Shown here: positions 11,879 through 21,960 of the stretch, in pieces | Layout: each line of letters opens with the position of its first letter | Position numbering within the stretch: position 1 is the stretch's first letter | Source of the DNA: Kuschelorhynchus macadamiae | Taxonomy: Eukaryota > Arthropoda > Insecta > Coleoptera > Curculionidae | Assembly (NCBI GenBank): GCA_030620095.1 | Contig: JAUTXW010000600.1 | Coordinates: forward strand, 124,001 to 188,000 | Direction of reading: 5' to 3' | DNA length: 64,000 nt | The notes under the pieces: model-generated | The model's input: the letters and a program-made list of their open reading frames with translations, nothing else | The model's database searches: none | Told to the model about the DNA's origin: nothing | Made by a program: the position numbers and the translations under genes

Positions 11879-14465
11879 CCGTCAAGTGGGGTGACTTCGT
11901 ATATCTGGTGTTACTTCGGACAACAGGTGGTTGATTGCATTATCGGGTCACAGCGGCAACGCTGTAAGGGCTAGCGCAAGTGTGGTTTGGTTTTGGACTT
12001 TGGTACTAGTTTTCCTTTGATTATGGTGGGTGACGGTCGTTCGCCGTGACTTTTCGACGTTTTATCGTGTTTTAAGTGAAAATAGTGATTTTTGTGTTTA
12101 AAAAACAGCGAAAAAGTAAGTAATGCACACCTCACAAGCAAATTTTTGCAGACTTTTTATTCTTATTAGTAGAAAGCGTAATGCTTTATGAATATTCTGA
12201 CGAGGAGTTTGTTTATTTACCTCTACCGACATTTTAGATACAGGGGGTTATCAAAAATTTCTTATTTCAGGGGGTGACTTCGGACATGGGCCGTATTTAT
12301 CACAAAGTCGTTGGGGGCCGAAGCTACCAAAACTATGATAAAGCATCATTGGAAAACGCCATCCGTGATGTTAAATCACGATCCCGGAACCTGCGTGAAG
12401 CTGCTGACTATTACGGTGTACCCCGCTCCACCCTTAGTGATCGGGTTAGGAATAATAATGTCAAAAAAGTCGGAGGCCAGACATCGTTGTCTTCTGAAGA
12501 AGAGGAAAGACTAGTTGTGGCTATAACACTGGCGGCGGACTGGGGATTTCCTCTTTCACCCTACGATGTACGAATAATAGTAAAACAATATTTAGATAGA
12601 AAAGGAGTGGTTATAAAGAAGTTTCGAGATAACATGCCCGGACAAGAATGGATTAGATCATTTTTGACTCGACATCGGAATCTCACGACAAGATTTTGTC
12701 AGAATATCAAAAGATATAGGGCACAAGTAAGCCCCGAGACATTAATGGACTATTTCAACGAACTTCAAACCTCATTAGAAAATGTACAGCCATCCCTAAT
12801 CGTAAATTATGATGAGAGCAATTTTAGTGATGACCCGGGAAACGTTAAGGTTATTTGCAAAAGAGGATCGAAGCACTGTGACAGAGTTATGGATTCATCC
12901 AAGTCTAGTGTTAGTGTAATGATGTCAGGTTCTGCAAGTGGCGAACTTCTTCCACCCTTCGTCGTTTATAAAGCCAAATACCGATATCAGGAGTGGGAAG
13001 AGGATGGACCAGCCGGCTGTGGATACAGTGTCACAACTTCAGGGTGGTTTGATTCAAGAACCTTCTTAGAATGGTTTCGACAGATAGCCTTACCATATTT
13101 CAGAAAGAAAGAGGGACAAAAAATTTTAATTGGAGACAATTTGTCCAGTCACTTAACGATCGAAGTAATTGAGGAATGTCAACGTGAGAATATAAAATTT
13201 GTTTTACTTCCACCAAACTCTACTCACCTTTGCCAGCCTTTAGATGTTGCTTTTTTTGCGCCTCTAAAAAAAGCATGGAGGAGAATTTTGACTGAGTGGA
13301 AGTTCAAACGAAGAGGGCCCTTTCAGAAGAAAGATTTTCCAAAACTCCTCAAGAGATCCTTAGAAGAAATTATCGCTAATGCAAAGAAAAATTTGTTGTC
13401 CGGATTTCGCGCCTCAGGAATTTGGCCCTACAACCCACAGGAAGTCTTAAAACGTCTGCCCCAAAGACTTATGACTAATAATGCTCAACCACTGGATGAA
13501 ATAGATAAATCACTGCTCGAATTCCTCAAAGTGAACAGAAACCCCGAGGTGCAATCAAGACCAAATCGGCGCAAACGCATCAATGTGCCACCAGGAAGAC
13601 CAGTCGTCCTTGAAGATATGGATACTCAACGGACAATTATTGAATTGGAAAGCGAATCAGAAAATAGGCCGTCTACGTCTGGTGCACAAAGTTCCACAAA
13701 ACCCCAGACCATTTCCTCCGATGATTCCGATACAGACTCTTTGCCATTAGCCCATCTTACACCTATAAAGAAAAAGTTAAATTTGTTTGATCAAAATTGT
13801 TTACCACCTGACTCATCTGATTCCGACTCAGACTCTTTGCCATTAGCCCACGTTGTAAATGCCAAGAGAAACCCCACTCATCAACCCACTCAACCAGACT
13901 CATTTGATTCGGACGAAGAAGTGACTACCGACAAACCAAGAAGTTGTTTCTCAAATGAAGATTTTGTTGAAATAGACGATTTTATTGTAGTAAAGGTTCC
14001 TATATGCAAGTCATTTAAATTTAAGTTCTATGTTGCAAAAGTTGTAGATGTTTTTAAAAAAAAATATGTTGTTAGCTTTCTTCGAAAAAAGAAACATGGA
14101 GAGAACGTTTTTTTCTATTTTCCAAACGTGCCGGATGAATGCGAGATTGGAAAAGATGAAATTGTTAAAAAGCTTTATCCCCATTCAAATTCTCGAAGAG
14201 GTCATATGTTTTCTAATTTACCTGATCTTGTGATAGAGTAAATTATGGCTGTTTCTATTGCAAACTACCTAAAGTTATGCAATAAACTAGTTTAGTTTTA
14301 TTATAAGAATTATGCTTTAGCTTTGTTTCGTTATTGTTTTTTAAGAATTATGTTTTGTTTTTATAATAAATATTTTATATTTCTACAATAAAGTGTTTCT
14401 TTACATGAAAAAAATATTTAAACATTTAAAAAAATATATATTTGTCCGAAGTCTCATATAGAGAA
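11879..14465 (+). mobile_element. pogo-like transposon with left end only
   Basis: The left end CCGTCAAGTGGGGTGACTTCG follows a TA at 11877-11878, as expected for pogo/Tigger elements. A matching right end with TA is absent. Near 14453 GTCCGAAGTCTC resembles the reverse complement of the left subterminal ACTTCGGAC, but the sequence then changes to the 5' intron of element C. The element therefore seems to have lost about its last 40 bp in a fusion with element C. The exact junction (about 14455-14475) is uncertain. Confidence 0.72.
12286..14241 (+). CDS. pogo/Tigger-type transposase (CENP-B/Jerky relative), 651 aa
   Basis: A psq-type helix-turn-helix (about residues 18-65, REAADYYGVPRSTLSDRVR) is followed by a CENP-B-type DNA-binding region (GQEWIRSFLTRH, near 125). 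The DDE_1 core has Asp176 (NYDESNF), Asp284 (IGDNLSSH) and Asp320 (QPLDVAFF), a DD35D spacing. The tail is rich in Ser/Asp with two DSDSLPLAH-like repeats. A 5' UTR intron is likely (GTAAGT at 12116, acceptor TTTCAG at 12270). I chose the ATG at 12286 because the frame upstream opens only with GTG. No disabling change is visible, although the element's right end is missing. pogo-type enzymes cut and paste at TA sites in the nucleus; domesticated relatives include CENP-B. Confidence 0.9.
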   Translation: MGRIYHKVVGGRSYQNYDKASLENAIRDVKSRSRNLREAADYYGVPRSTLSDRVRNNNVKKVGGQTSLSSEEEERLVVAITLAADWGFPLSPYDVRIIVKQYLDRKGVVIKKFRDNMPGQEWIRSFLTRHRNLTTRFCQNIKRYRAQVSPETLMDYFNELQTSLENVQPSLIVNYDESNFSDDPGNVKVICKRGSKHCDRVMDSSKSSVSVMMSGSASGELLPPFVVYKAKYRYQEWEEDGPAGCGYSVTTSGWFDSRTFLEWFRQIALPYFRKKEGQKILIGDNLSSHLTIEVIEECQRENIKFVLLPPNSTHLCQPLDVAFFAPLKKAWRRILTEWKFKRRGPFQKKDFPKLLKRSLEEIIANAKKNLLSGFRASGIWPYNPQEVLKRLPQRLMTNNAQPLDEIDKSLLEFLKVNRNPEVQSRPNRRKRINVPPGRPVVLEDMDTQRTIIELESESENRPSTSGAQSSTKPQTISSDDSDTDSLPLAHLTPIKKKLNLFDQNCLPPDSSDSDSDSLPLAHVVNAKRNPTHQPTQPDSFDSDEEVTTDKPRSCFSNEDFVEIDDFIVVKVPICKSFKFKFYVAKVVDVFKKKYVVSFLRKKKHGENVFFYFPNVPDECEIGKDEIVKKLYPHSNSRRGHMFSNLPDLVIE

Positions 14466-14518
14466 GGTTAAAATCGGATTTATGTGATTTTCTACTATAT
14501 TACTATATTACTTACAGA

Positions 14519-17329
14519 ATGTCACGTGGCAAGAAAATTCTGGAAATGGCGAAAGTTGCTTCAGATGTCATTGTACCAGAGTATCACGAAGATCTCAATT
14601 TGATTCAACATTTTAAAACTTCGGATTTAATTTTTGATGACAGTGGTCCACCAATACCAATTCGTAGTAATAATATTTCTTCTGCTGAAAATATAGTTCA
14701 ACAAGGAAATCTAAACACCGTGTCTCAACAACAATTATTTAACGATGATAATAGTAATGTTCAGTACCAAAAAATTATTATTCATAGTAATGTCGCATTA
14801 AAAAATAGTGTTGAAGGAAACACAATTCCCACTGATATTCCCGTGGAGCAACCTTTAAATTGTGATATAGACAGTAGCGAAAATAAAAATATTTGTACTT
14901 TGAAAAATATGGCTGGTTATCCTGACCGAGTTGAGGATACTAATTTAAGTTATGAAGATAACAACTTACCAAGTATACCCGAAAACACAGATGAAATGCA
15001 ACTTTATCAAAACGGTAATGAAGTATGGAGTGCAGAACAAGAATTTGGAGAATTATTTATCGAAAATGTTGACCTGGCTGAAAATCAAGTAGCTCTTAAT
15101 GAACCTACAGAGGTGGTCCATGATTTTAAAACAGTTGATGGGAGATTAGAAGAGAACCTTAGAGGGAAAGAATGTGTACATCTCGCAGTACCGAGCGGTA
15201 ATCAAGAAAATCAGAATAAAAGAAATGTAGGGAAACATCAGGAAATCGCAGCAGATATGAGGGAAGGTGAAAATGAAGCAAGCGAAGAGGAAAACGAAAA
15301 AGAATCAGCTGTGGGGGAAAATCAGTATGAAGAAGGTACAGGGCAAGACGAAAACAGAACTTTGTTGTATACAAAAAAAGGAGATTTGCGTAAAAGAAAG
15401 AGATGCAGTGAATCAAAAAGTGCTAAAAAACAAAAAATGGAAGACAAGTTGCGAAATTCCCATCCTTTATTGTATTGTATTTATTATACGTGTAAGAAAA
15501 AATGCTTCATGAAAATAGACGAGGAAGGAAGACAACAGCTTAACAAAGAATACTGGAATCTATCCTGGAAAGAGAGACATATGTTTGTGAATCGAAGCAT
15601 TGAGCAAACTGCTGTAAAACGAAGAACCACCACTGATATTCCATCTGAGGACAACAAATCAAAAAGAAACAATACAAATAATTTTTTGCTGAAAGACAGA
15701 AAAGGAACTTTGATTTCCGTCTGTCGTACATTTTTTCTAACGACCCTTGGTTACACTAAAAACAACACTATTATTAAATCGTCTATATCCTCCAAAAACT
15801 CATCGATTTCCATAACAGTAAATGATAATCGAGGTAAACATTCTAACAGAAAAAGAGTTGACCGAAAATTGCTAGAAAGGCATGTTAATTCATTTCATCC
15901 GTGCGTCTCTCATTACCGCAGAGAGCATGCGCCACTTCGTAAATATCTTCCTTCTGATATAACTGTTACACAAATGCATAGAGATTTTATAGAAAAGCAT
16001 AAAAATATTGACTGTTCTTATTATACCTACAGAGCATTTGTTAGAGACCAAATGAAGATTTCGTTCACAAAATTGGGCCACGAAGAATGCGAGCAGTGTG
16101 AGGTGTTCGAACAACATGATAATACTCATACTAAAAACAACCTAGACTTAGATAAATGTGACATCTGCAAAAAGTGGAATGCTCACATCAAAAAGGCTAC
16201 TAATGCAAGGAAGAATTATAGAGAAGACGCCGAGTCTACAGAATGGACGCCAATGAAAATATGTGTTTCCGCAGACCTACAAAAAGTTATAATGCTGCCT
16301 CGCATCGATACATTTAAGCAGGTATTTATAAAAAAAATTCGGTGAAAATTCTTAGTTGTTTATGTTTGTCTTTTCTTTAGTACTTGTAGTTCTTCCGTTT
16401 TAATTTAGTAGTTCTTCTCTGGTAGCTTACTACATTTGCCCAAATAATGGTTTTTGAAAATTGTCGTTGATTAAGATTAAAAATAATTTTTTTTTTAGGT
16501 ATTGTTCACCCAAAGGATTATTGCGTTCAACGAGAGTTTTGTCGCAGTGGGAAAGCATCAAAAAATGTTGGGCCTATCAGCTGTAGTATGGCACGAGGGA
16601 TTAGCTGGGCGCAAAAAGGAAGAACTTTGTAGCGCTTTTCATAAATATTTGCTCAGCCAGCGTGACGTTTTGTATATTAAAATCTGGCTTGATAATTGTG
16701 CTGCACAAAATAAAAATTGGACTCTGTTTTCTTTTTTGGTACATATTATTAACTCGTCGGATATTGCTGCAAATTTATTGGAAATATACTATTTTGAACC
16801 AGGACATTCTTTTATGTCCGCTGACAGTTTCCATCATCAGGTGGAGCAATCGTTGAATTCTTATGGTTCGTCTTCAAACACTGGAGCTGGTGGGAAAGTT
16901 TACGACTTTAATGATTTTCAAGGTGCCGTAGAGAAAGTCAAGATGAAAAATGTAAAGGTCCTATCAATGGAGCTAAGCGACTTTAAAGACTGGAAAGACC
17001 ACAGCTCATTAATGAAAATTAAGAAGCATTCTCCAAGGCCATACCTTAGTGACATTGTCAAATTAAAATTTGAAAGAGGCAGTTTTAATTTATGGTATTC
17101 CTATGAATACAATTCTCAATACACCGAGTTAAATTTTTTAACAGCCAAATATCTGAAAAATTCAATCGAACCAAATGTGAGGTCACAATTTAGAGGTGTC
17201 ACTAAGTCAAGAAAGGAAGATATTATAAAAAAATTATGCCCTTTGATGCCTGAAAATCGGAGACATTTTTGGAAGGAACTGCCGGTTTCCGATCAAGTTG
17301 CAGACTTGTCTAAGGATATTGACTGTTAA
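14519..17329 (+). CDS. Transposase of element C (same family as A), two exons, 877 aa
   Basis: The CDS joins 14519-16321 and 16499-17329 through a 177-bp intron (GT at 16322, AG at 16497-16498). The ATG follows an acceptor (TTACAG at about 14518), as in A and B. The long acidic, Asn-rich N-terminus differs from that of A. Shared blocks include YTKKGDLRKRKR, a Cys cluster (CKKKC), SHYRREHAPLRKYLPSDI, paired CxxC motifs (CEQC, CDIC), SADLQKVIMLPR, WLDNCAAQNKNW and SADSFHHQVEQ. The intron sits about 12 codons later than in A. Both exons are open, so the protein could be made if a promoter exists, but the lost left end should prevent self-mobilisation. The name Sola-like is inference. Confidence 0.8.
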
Positions 17330-17349
17330 ATCATTCCATTTATTTTCAT

Positions 17350-17427
17350 TATATTATAATTTGAGCAGTTATTTAAGTTCCCTCTGTTTATATTATAATT
17401 TGAGCAGTTATTTAAGTTCCCCTTGTT
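17350..17427 (+). repeat. 39-bp tandem duplication in the element C 3' UTR
   Basis: The stretch starting TATATTATAATTTGAGCAGT at about 17350 repeats at about 17389 with one or two changes. It lies just after the transposase stop and ahead of an AATAAAAAA signal near 17441. Confidence 0.8.
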
Positions 17428-17504
17428 TAAAATGTATTCAATAAAAAAAATTAAAAATTATAAAACCGTTTTTTAAATTATTAAATAATATTGACTTAAA
17501 TATC

Positions 17505-17837
17505 ACAGGTTTGTCTTGAAAGATAAGGTGTATTTAAGCAACAAATACAGGTCTCAAAACCTCCTCGTTTGACACGAGAACCTCTCATGCGTACATAAGG
17601 CGTTTTAAACCAATTGGCACAAGTATCAAAAATGCCTCATCTGCAGTTACTATTCTTGGTTATTAAATCGGGTCCAAAAGTGCCCAAATTAAGAAACATT
17701 CTCATCAAACGTTTGCTTTAAATTGGTTTTAAACTATTTTTATTTAAAAATAGGGATGCTAGAACTCTATAAATGTATTGCGTTCTCCTGCGCATTTTAC
17801 TTTTCATCAGATAAGGCGTTTTTTCTTAACACGGCAG
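17505..17837 (+). repeat. Right end of element C with repeated ATAAGGCG words
   Basis: GATAAGGTGT (about 17522), ACATAAGGCGTTTTAA (about 17594) and GATAAGGCGTTTTTT (about 17812, in the TIR) share one word. An inverted copy, ATGCCTCATCTGCAGTTAC, sits near 17630-17648, about 205 bp inside the end. It shares ATCTGCAGTWAC with the equivalent site in element A. Confidence 0.7.
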
Positions 17838-18440
17838 TATAGTATAGTAGATAAATATGCCCAAGCCTATTACCTACTAGATAAAAACGCAATTCGATAT
17901 TAAATAAACTAAGACACTATTTTTCACCTATGGCCCTTACTTAAACGAGCTGAATTTAAATAATTTCCTAACTACTTTCGAACAGTATAATGAAAAACCT
18001 GAAAGGGAATTCACAGCATTTCACGAAAAAGTTTATAAAACTGCCTACCAAAGACAATCCGAAAATAAGCTAAAACAAAATAAGAATACTGAGCAACCTC
18101 CAGAAACTCACAAAGAATGGATGGAAGATATCTCGTCATCTTTAGTAATAAGTCATTAATCCTACTACATATATACCATTTAACATAACTAAACTTAATT
18201 ATACGTTAGATAATTTATACAGTAATGTTGTAAAAATAGGTTAATTAGTAGATAATAAGAATATTAATTTTACGAAAATACAATTTGAGTATGTGTCCAA
18301 AGCTTTAAATAACACATATGACACTATGAAAATTTGAATTTTTATGATATCGGAAATTTACATAAAAATCACAGAAAGCGAGGTTTAACGAACTATTTAG
18401 GTATTTATATATACACATTTCGGAGGTTTCGGAAATTTAT
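17838..18440 (+). pseudogene. Errantivirus (Ty3/gypsy class) remnant: integrase end and env fragment, unit 1
   Basis: Left edge of the first macro-repeat unit. It holds a broken part of the integrase core and C-terminal region (about 17850-18160), then a fragment of an envelope-like frame with a basic cleavage-type site near 18372-18385. Frames are interrupted by several stops. Compared with the copies near 47330 and 54950, about 150 bp around 18105 are deleted. The fragments are short and non-functional. Homology rests on sibling copies and on their place downstream of gypsy-type pol. Confidence 0.6.
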
Positions 18441-19560
18441 TGTTTTCTTTTTCAAGGCTACAATATAAAACAGAACTTATATTATGGATGTTAGTGTAGG
18501 CATTTTTTACAAATATAAGAGGCAATTAAAAAAAAAAATATAACATTCTATTGAGTAATTCCTATCCTAAATGGTTTCTTAACAAATTTTTGCACAATTC
18601 TATTAACACAACTTTCAATAACAACAATAATGCAAATACAATACTATCTCCATAAATCAGTGCTGCTGTAACAAATTGAAATCAAAATCCGACTCTGTCA
18701 CCCAGCATCAGTGCCCTTTTACCTAAAAATCAACAAACATGTTATTTGTATATTATTGGCTTCATCAGTACAGGCAACTAGTTGAAGGACGTGTACAACC
18801 AGCGCCAAAATAGTGGCTCCAAACTACGTCGCATCTAAAATAAAAGGACCGCAAGTAATGAACCAAAATACGAACAGCAATTAAGCTTTGGTGCTAAATA
18901 ATTGCAGTATTCGATGTAAGTCAGGATTGGTTCAAGGATATTTTTCCTCTGCCGTTAGTTTTTTTAAAGTCCTCGTTGATGACTTGTTGCAGAGACTTCA
19001 AAGGGATTGTCCTTTTGCTTCAGATATATAAATAGTAATAATAATATAAAAACAACATGTGTTTTTTGTTAAGGAACAGGATTCTGAAAATATATGGGTT
19101 CAATAATATTTTCTTGGATTTTTTTCGGATTCTCTAGATGCCTGATTTGCAGATTGAGTTATTAATTTGTATTTTTAATTTTTATGATCTCTGGTAGATG
19201 TATTGATACATTATTTATAGCCAGAGAGTAATTGTGTTGATTTATAATAACATCACATCGGCTCTGTATATAACCTTGAAGAATAATTTTTGAAACTGGA
19301 AACAATTTTCGTAAATTGTTTCTTAGGTTTTGGTACAGAGAAGCAGAGAGTTTTTATTGGTCAATGTTTGCACTTGATAGTAATTTTTAACAGTGGCGTG
19401 CTGAATATTTTTGGTCAAGGAACAACTGTTAGCAATTGCGCCAAGGCAAATCCATTTTGAATTGATTGCTTCACAATGATCGTACCACAATTCGTTGCAG
19501 TGGTATTTGCTAGGACTTACAAGGATTTTGGGATCCTCATTCGGTATTGGATATACAAAT
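18441..19560 (+). other. Macro-repeat spacer, unit 1 (no gene recognised)
   Basis: AT-rich sequence repeated in the other units (about 32000-33170, 48030-48960 and, inverted, 57110-57600). It includes a TCTGTCACCCAGC box, a GGAACAGGATTCTG box and a GGTCAAGGAACAAC box. I see no sustained open frame and no recognisable long terminal repeat. Confidence 0.6.
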
Positions 19561-20025
19561 TTTAAATAATATATAATTCACAGCAAGTGACATGTCGGTA
19601 ACAAATTCAGACGAAAAGCACTGCGCATCTTTAATACAAAAATTTAGCCAAGTGCTGATAAAATTGTTATTATTCATATTTATTAACATAGATCCTACAC
19701 AATACTGCTTCTGTATAGTCGGATTCTTAACTACTATGTTATAAACATATCAAGTTAGATGTTGCGCCGTCCGGGTATTGGATCTTTTTGTTAATACCGC
19801 CAGTCGCATCAAATTGAATTTTGCAGTAATGGTTCTTGTAAATATTTTTCTCAAAGACTTTTTTCTTTAAGACACTGGGTGACAAAGTTTTTAATAGGTT
19901 TTTTATTAATAACTCATAATCCCTCTTGTCGATTTTGTTGAAATTTGGCAGTGTTGTTTTTAGTGACAAGAGGCTAATTCACCGTTAACTAGATGATAAT
20001 TATCATATACACTGGCGTCCCGGCG
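19561..20025 (-). pseudogene. Tigger left flank with reverse-strand mariner 3' remnant, unit 1
   Basis: On the minus strand about 19830-19985 matches the 3' UTR style of the mariner family kept in full at 36715-36960 (boxes for CCTCTT, an AAATTT-CAA-AAATCG stretch and ACACCCAGT). The 76-aa minus-strand frame here is a by-product of that remnant. The MULE target site, GTCCCGGCG, is at 20017-20025. Confidence 0.5.
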
Positions 20026-20131
20026 GCATATTTACACATCGTCACGTACGATGGCACCAGGGTGCTGAAACCTGTGACCGTCTGTAAACAATAATTACGC
20101 TACAAAAGCTCACTGATTTCGGCACCTACGC
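20026..20131 (+). repeat. Left terminal inverted repeat of the MULE
   Basis: Matches the reverse complement of 24250-24354 with scattered mismatches; the innermost shared block is AGCTCACTGATTTCGGCACC. The outer 15 bp are identical at both ends. Confidence 0.92.
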
Positions 20132-20442
20132 GCATTATTTAATTTATCGCAATGTTTATGTTTTTAGAAAGATAGTAACCGAAATTTCTTCGGGTTCGGC
20201 ATTTCCGCACGTTTTTTCCTTGCCAGTATTTATGCACTGTCAGAGAGTGAAGCACGTGTTTGTTATTTATACGTCGCTGTCGTAATGGAAGAGGCATTTG
20301 CAAAAAATATACAGTCTCTTTTAAAACGTGTTGATCCAGCGTGTAAGATCATATTAAATAAAGTTATCAATGAAGATAAATATACTGCGGAAGTAATAAC
20401 TAAATTTTCCGACGACTATGAAACCGAATGCAGAAATTGGAT

Positions 20443-20932
20443 AAAAAAATATTCGGTAGAAACACATACTGACTGGATAGTATCTTACACATATCCAAAT
20501 ATAAAAAAACTTGATTTTCGCAAGGACTTCATGTGTCAACATTCCAGTAGAAACAAATCACATAGTAGTAGTCGACTTCGTAATAGAAATTTTAACTGTC
20601 AAGCTACATTGGTCGTAAAGATACGTAAAATCACCAAGGACACAAAAAAAAAGGATTTATTGATAAGAGAAGGTTTTAACCCATCAATAAAAAATATTCG
20701 GTAGAAACACATACTGACTGGATAGTATCTTACACATATCCAAATATAAAAAAACTTGATTTTCGCAAGGACTTCATGTGTCAACATTCCAGTAGAAACA
20801 AATCACATAGTAGTAGTCGACTTCGTAATAGAAATTTTAACTGTCAAGCTACATTGGTCGTAAAGATACGTAAAATCACCAAGGACACAAAAAAAAAGGA
20901 TTTATTGATAAGAGAAGGTTTTAACCCATCAA
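20443..20932 (+). repeat. 245-bp tandem duplication inside MULE exon 1
   Basis: 20443-20687 and 20688-20932 are essentially identical, joined through shared ATAAAA. The period of 245 is not divisible by three, and the first copy runs into a TAG at 20702-20704. The second copy ends next to the GTAAGT donor. Confidence 0.95.
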
Positions 20933-20968
20933 TAAAAGTAAGTACCTAGGTATTTTATAATTTTCGGT

Positions 20969-21021
20969 AGTGTGAGTGTGTGTGTGTGTGATTTTTTAAA
21001 TAATAATAATAATAATAATAT
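20969..21021 (+). repeat. Microsatellites (TG)n and (AAT)n in the MULE intron
   Basis: A GTGTGTGTGTG run near 20973-20989 is followed by about seven AAT/TAA units at 21000-21020. Simple repeats just after the exon 1 donor. Confidence 0.9.
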
Positions 21022-21390
21022 CATCATTCTGAACAGATCAACATGGATATTATAATAATTATGCAATTGATGATCCTCTTTAGCGCATTTTAAATTTTAT
21101 GGTTTGCTGCTATCTATAGGTATTTAGGTTAAAAATTTAAGTGGAATTTTCGCAAATTTTCGAAAATATAATGTTACGGTAATTTGTTATTATCGTAATG
21201 TGATTGTCGTGGCAACTAAAATGAACTATTGGCTGCCTGCAGTTTCCATTACGCAGATTTAAAAGCTTGTCGCAAGGTAGATTATTACAATGAAATTAGT
21301 TTTGTTTAGAAACTATTTTTGCGACAACCTTTTAAATGATTCATTAACATCAAAATTTTATTTTTGTTTTTTTACTGTAAAAATATAGGT

Positions 21391-21960
21391 ATACTGCTAC
21401 GCAAAATTAAGGCATAACTATAAACTCTTCCATAAGAATCAATGTAAACAGCTGATTCTAGAAACCTGCATATAGTTTTTAATTATGGACCTATGAACAC
21501 CATTCAAAAAACAAAACGTTGAGCGTAAATGAGGCTACATTTTGATTTTCATTGAGATCTGATAGAGTTACTGCGAAATTCCACAGGGTGTTTTAAAAAT
21601 TCGACAAAAAGTTTAAAATATTGAAGCACCCAATATACAAGTTAGAATTGGATTTTGCGGTAAAGTAGGATGGTAGGGAATATGACTCTACACTTTTAAC
21701 AATGTTGACTGCATTATTTGCCCACCATTTTATTCTGGAGATTGTATACTGGGTCATCCAGCATTTTGGACTTTTAGTCGAATTTTTAAAACACCCTGTG
21801 GAATTTCACAGTAACTCTATCAGATATCAATGAAAATCAGAATGTAGCCTCATTTACGTTCAACGTTTTGTTTTTTGAATCATGTTCATAGGTTAAATAA
21901 AAATAATATACAGGTTTATGGAAGAATTTTTAGTTATTCGTTAATTTTGCGAGGCAGTTT
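21391..21960. mobile_element. Near-palindromic foldback element in the MULE intron
   Basis: The left arm starts ACTGCTACGCAAAATTAA and the right arm ends with the reverse complement of ACTGCCTCGCAAAATTAA. Inner blocks such as CACAGGGTGTTTTAAAAATT (about 21592) are mirrored at about 21762. Pairing continues toward the centre (CACCCAATATAC versus GTATACTGGGTC). The ends lie next to TA, as in mariner-derived MITEs. No ORF. Confidence 0.82.

Larger units (their letters stand above)
14466..17837 (+). mobile_element. Element C: relative of element A, left end missing
   Basis: The right end reads CGTTTTTTCTTAACACGGCAG (reverse complement starts CTGCCGTGTTAAG), followed by TATA at 17838-17841 in an errantivirus remnant; sibling macro-repeat units are uninterrupted there (for example near 31255). 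Elements A and B also end in CTGCC. The left TIR and leader exon are absent: the 5' intron fuses to the pogo-like element near 14465. The duplication cannot be confirmed without the left flank. Confidence 0.8.

Noticed and set aside
17838..19560. Long terminal repeats of the errantivirus
   Set aside because: I found no pair of direct repeats with TG...CA ends flanking the pol/env remnants; repetition here is at the macro-unit scale.
19739..19969. 76-aa minus-strand frame, also at 33348-33578
   Set aside because: It overlaps a reversed mariner 3' UTR remnant. The few differences between the two copies are mostly residue-changing, so there is no sign of coding constraint.
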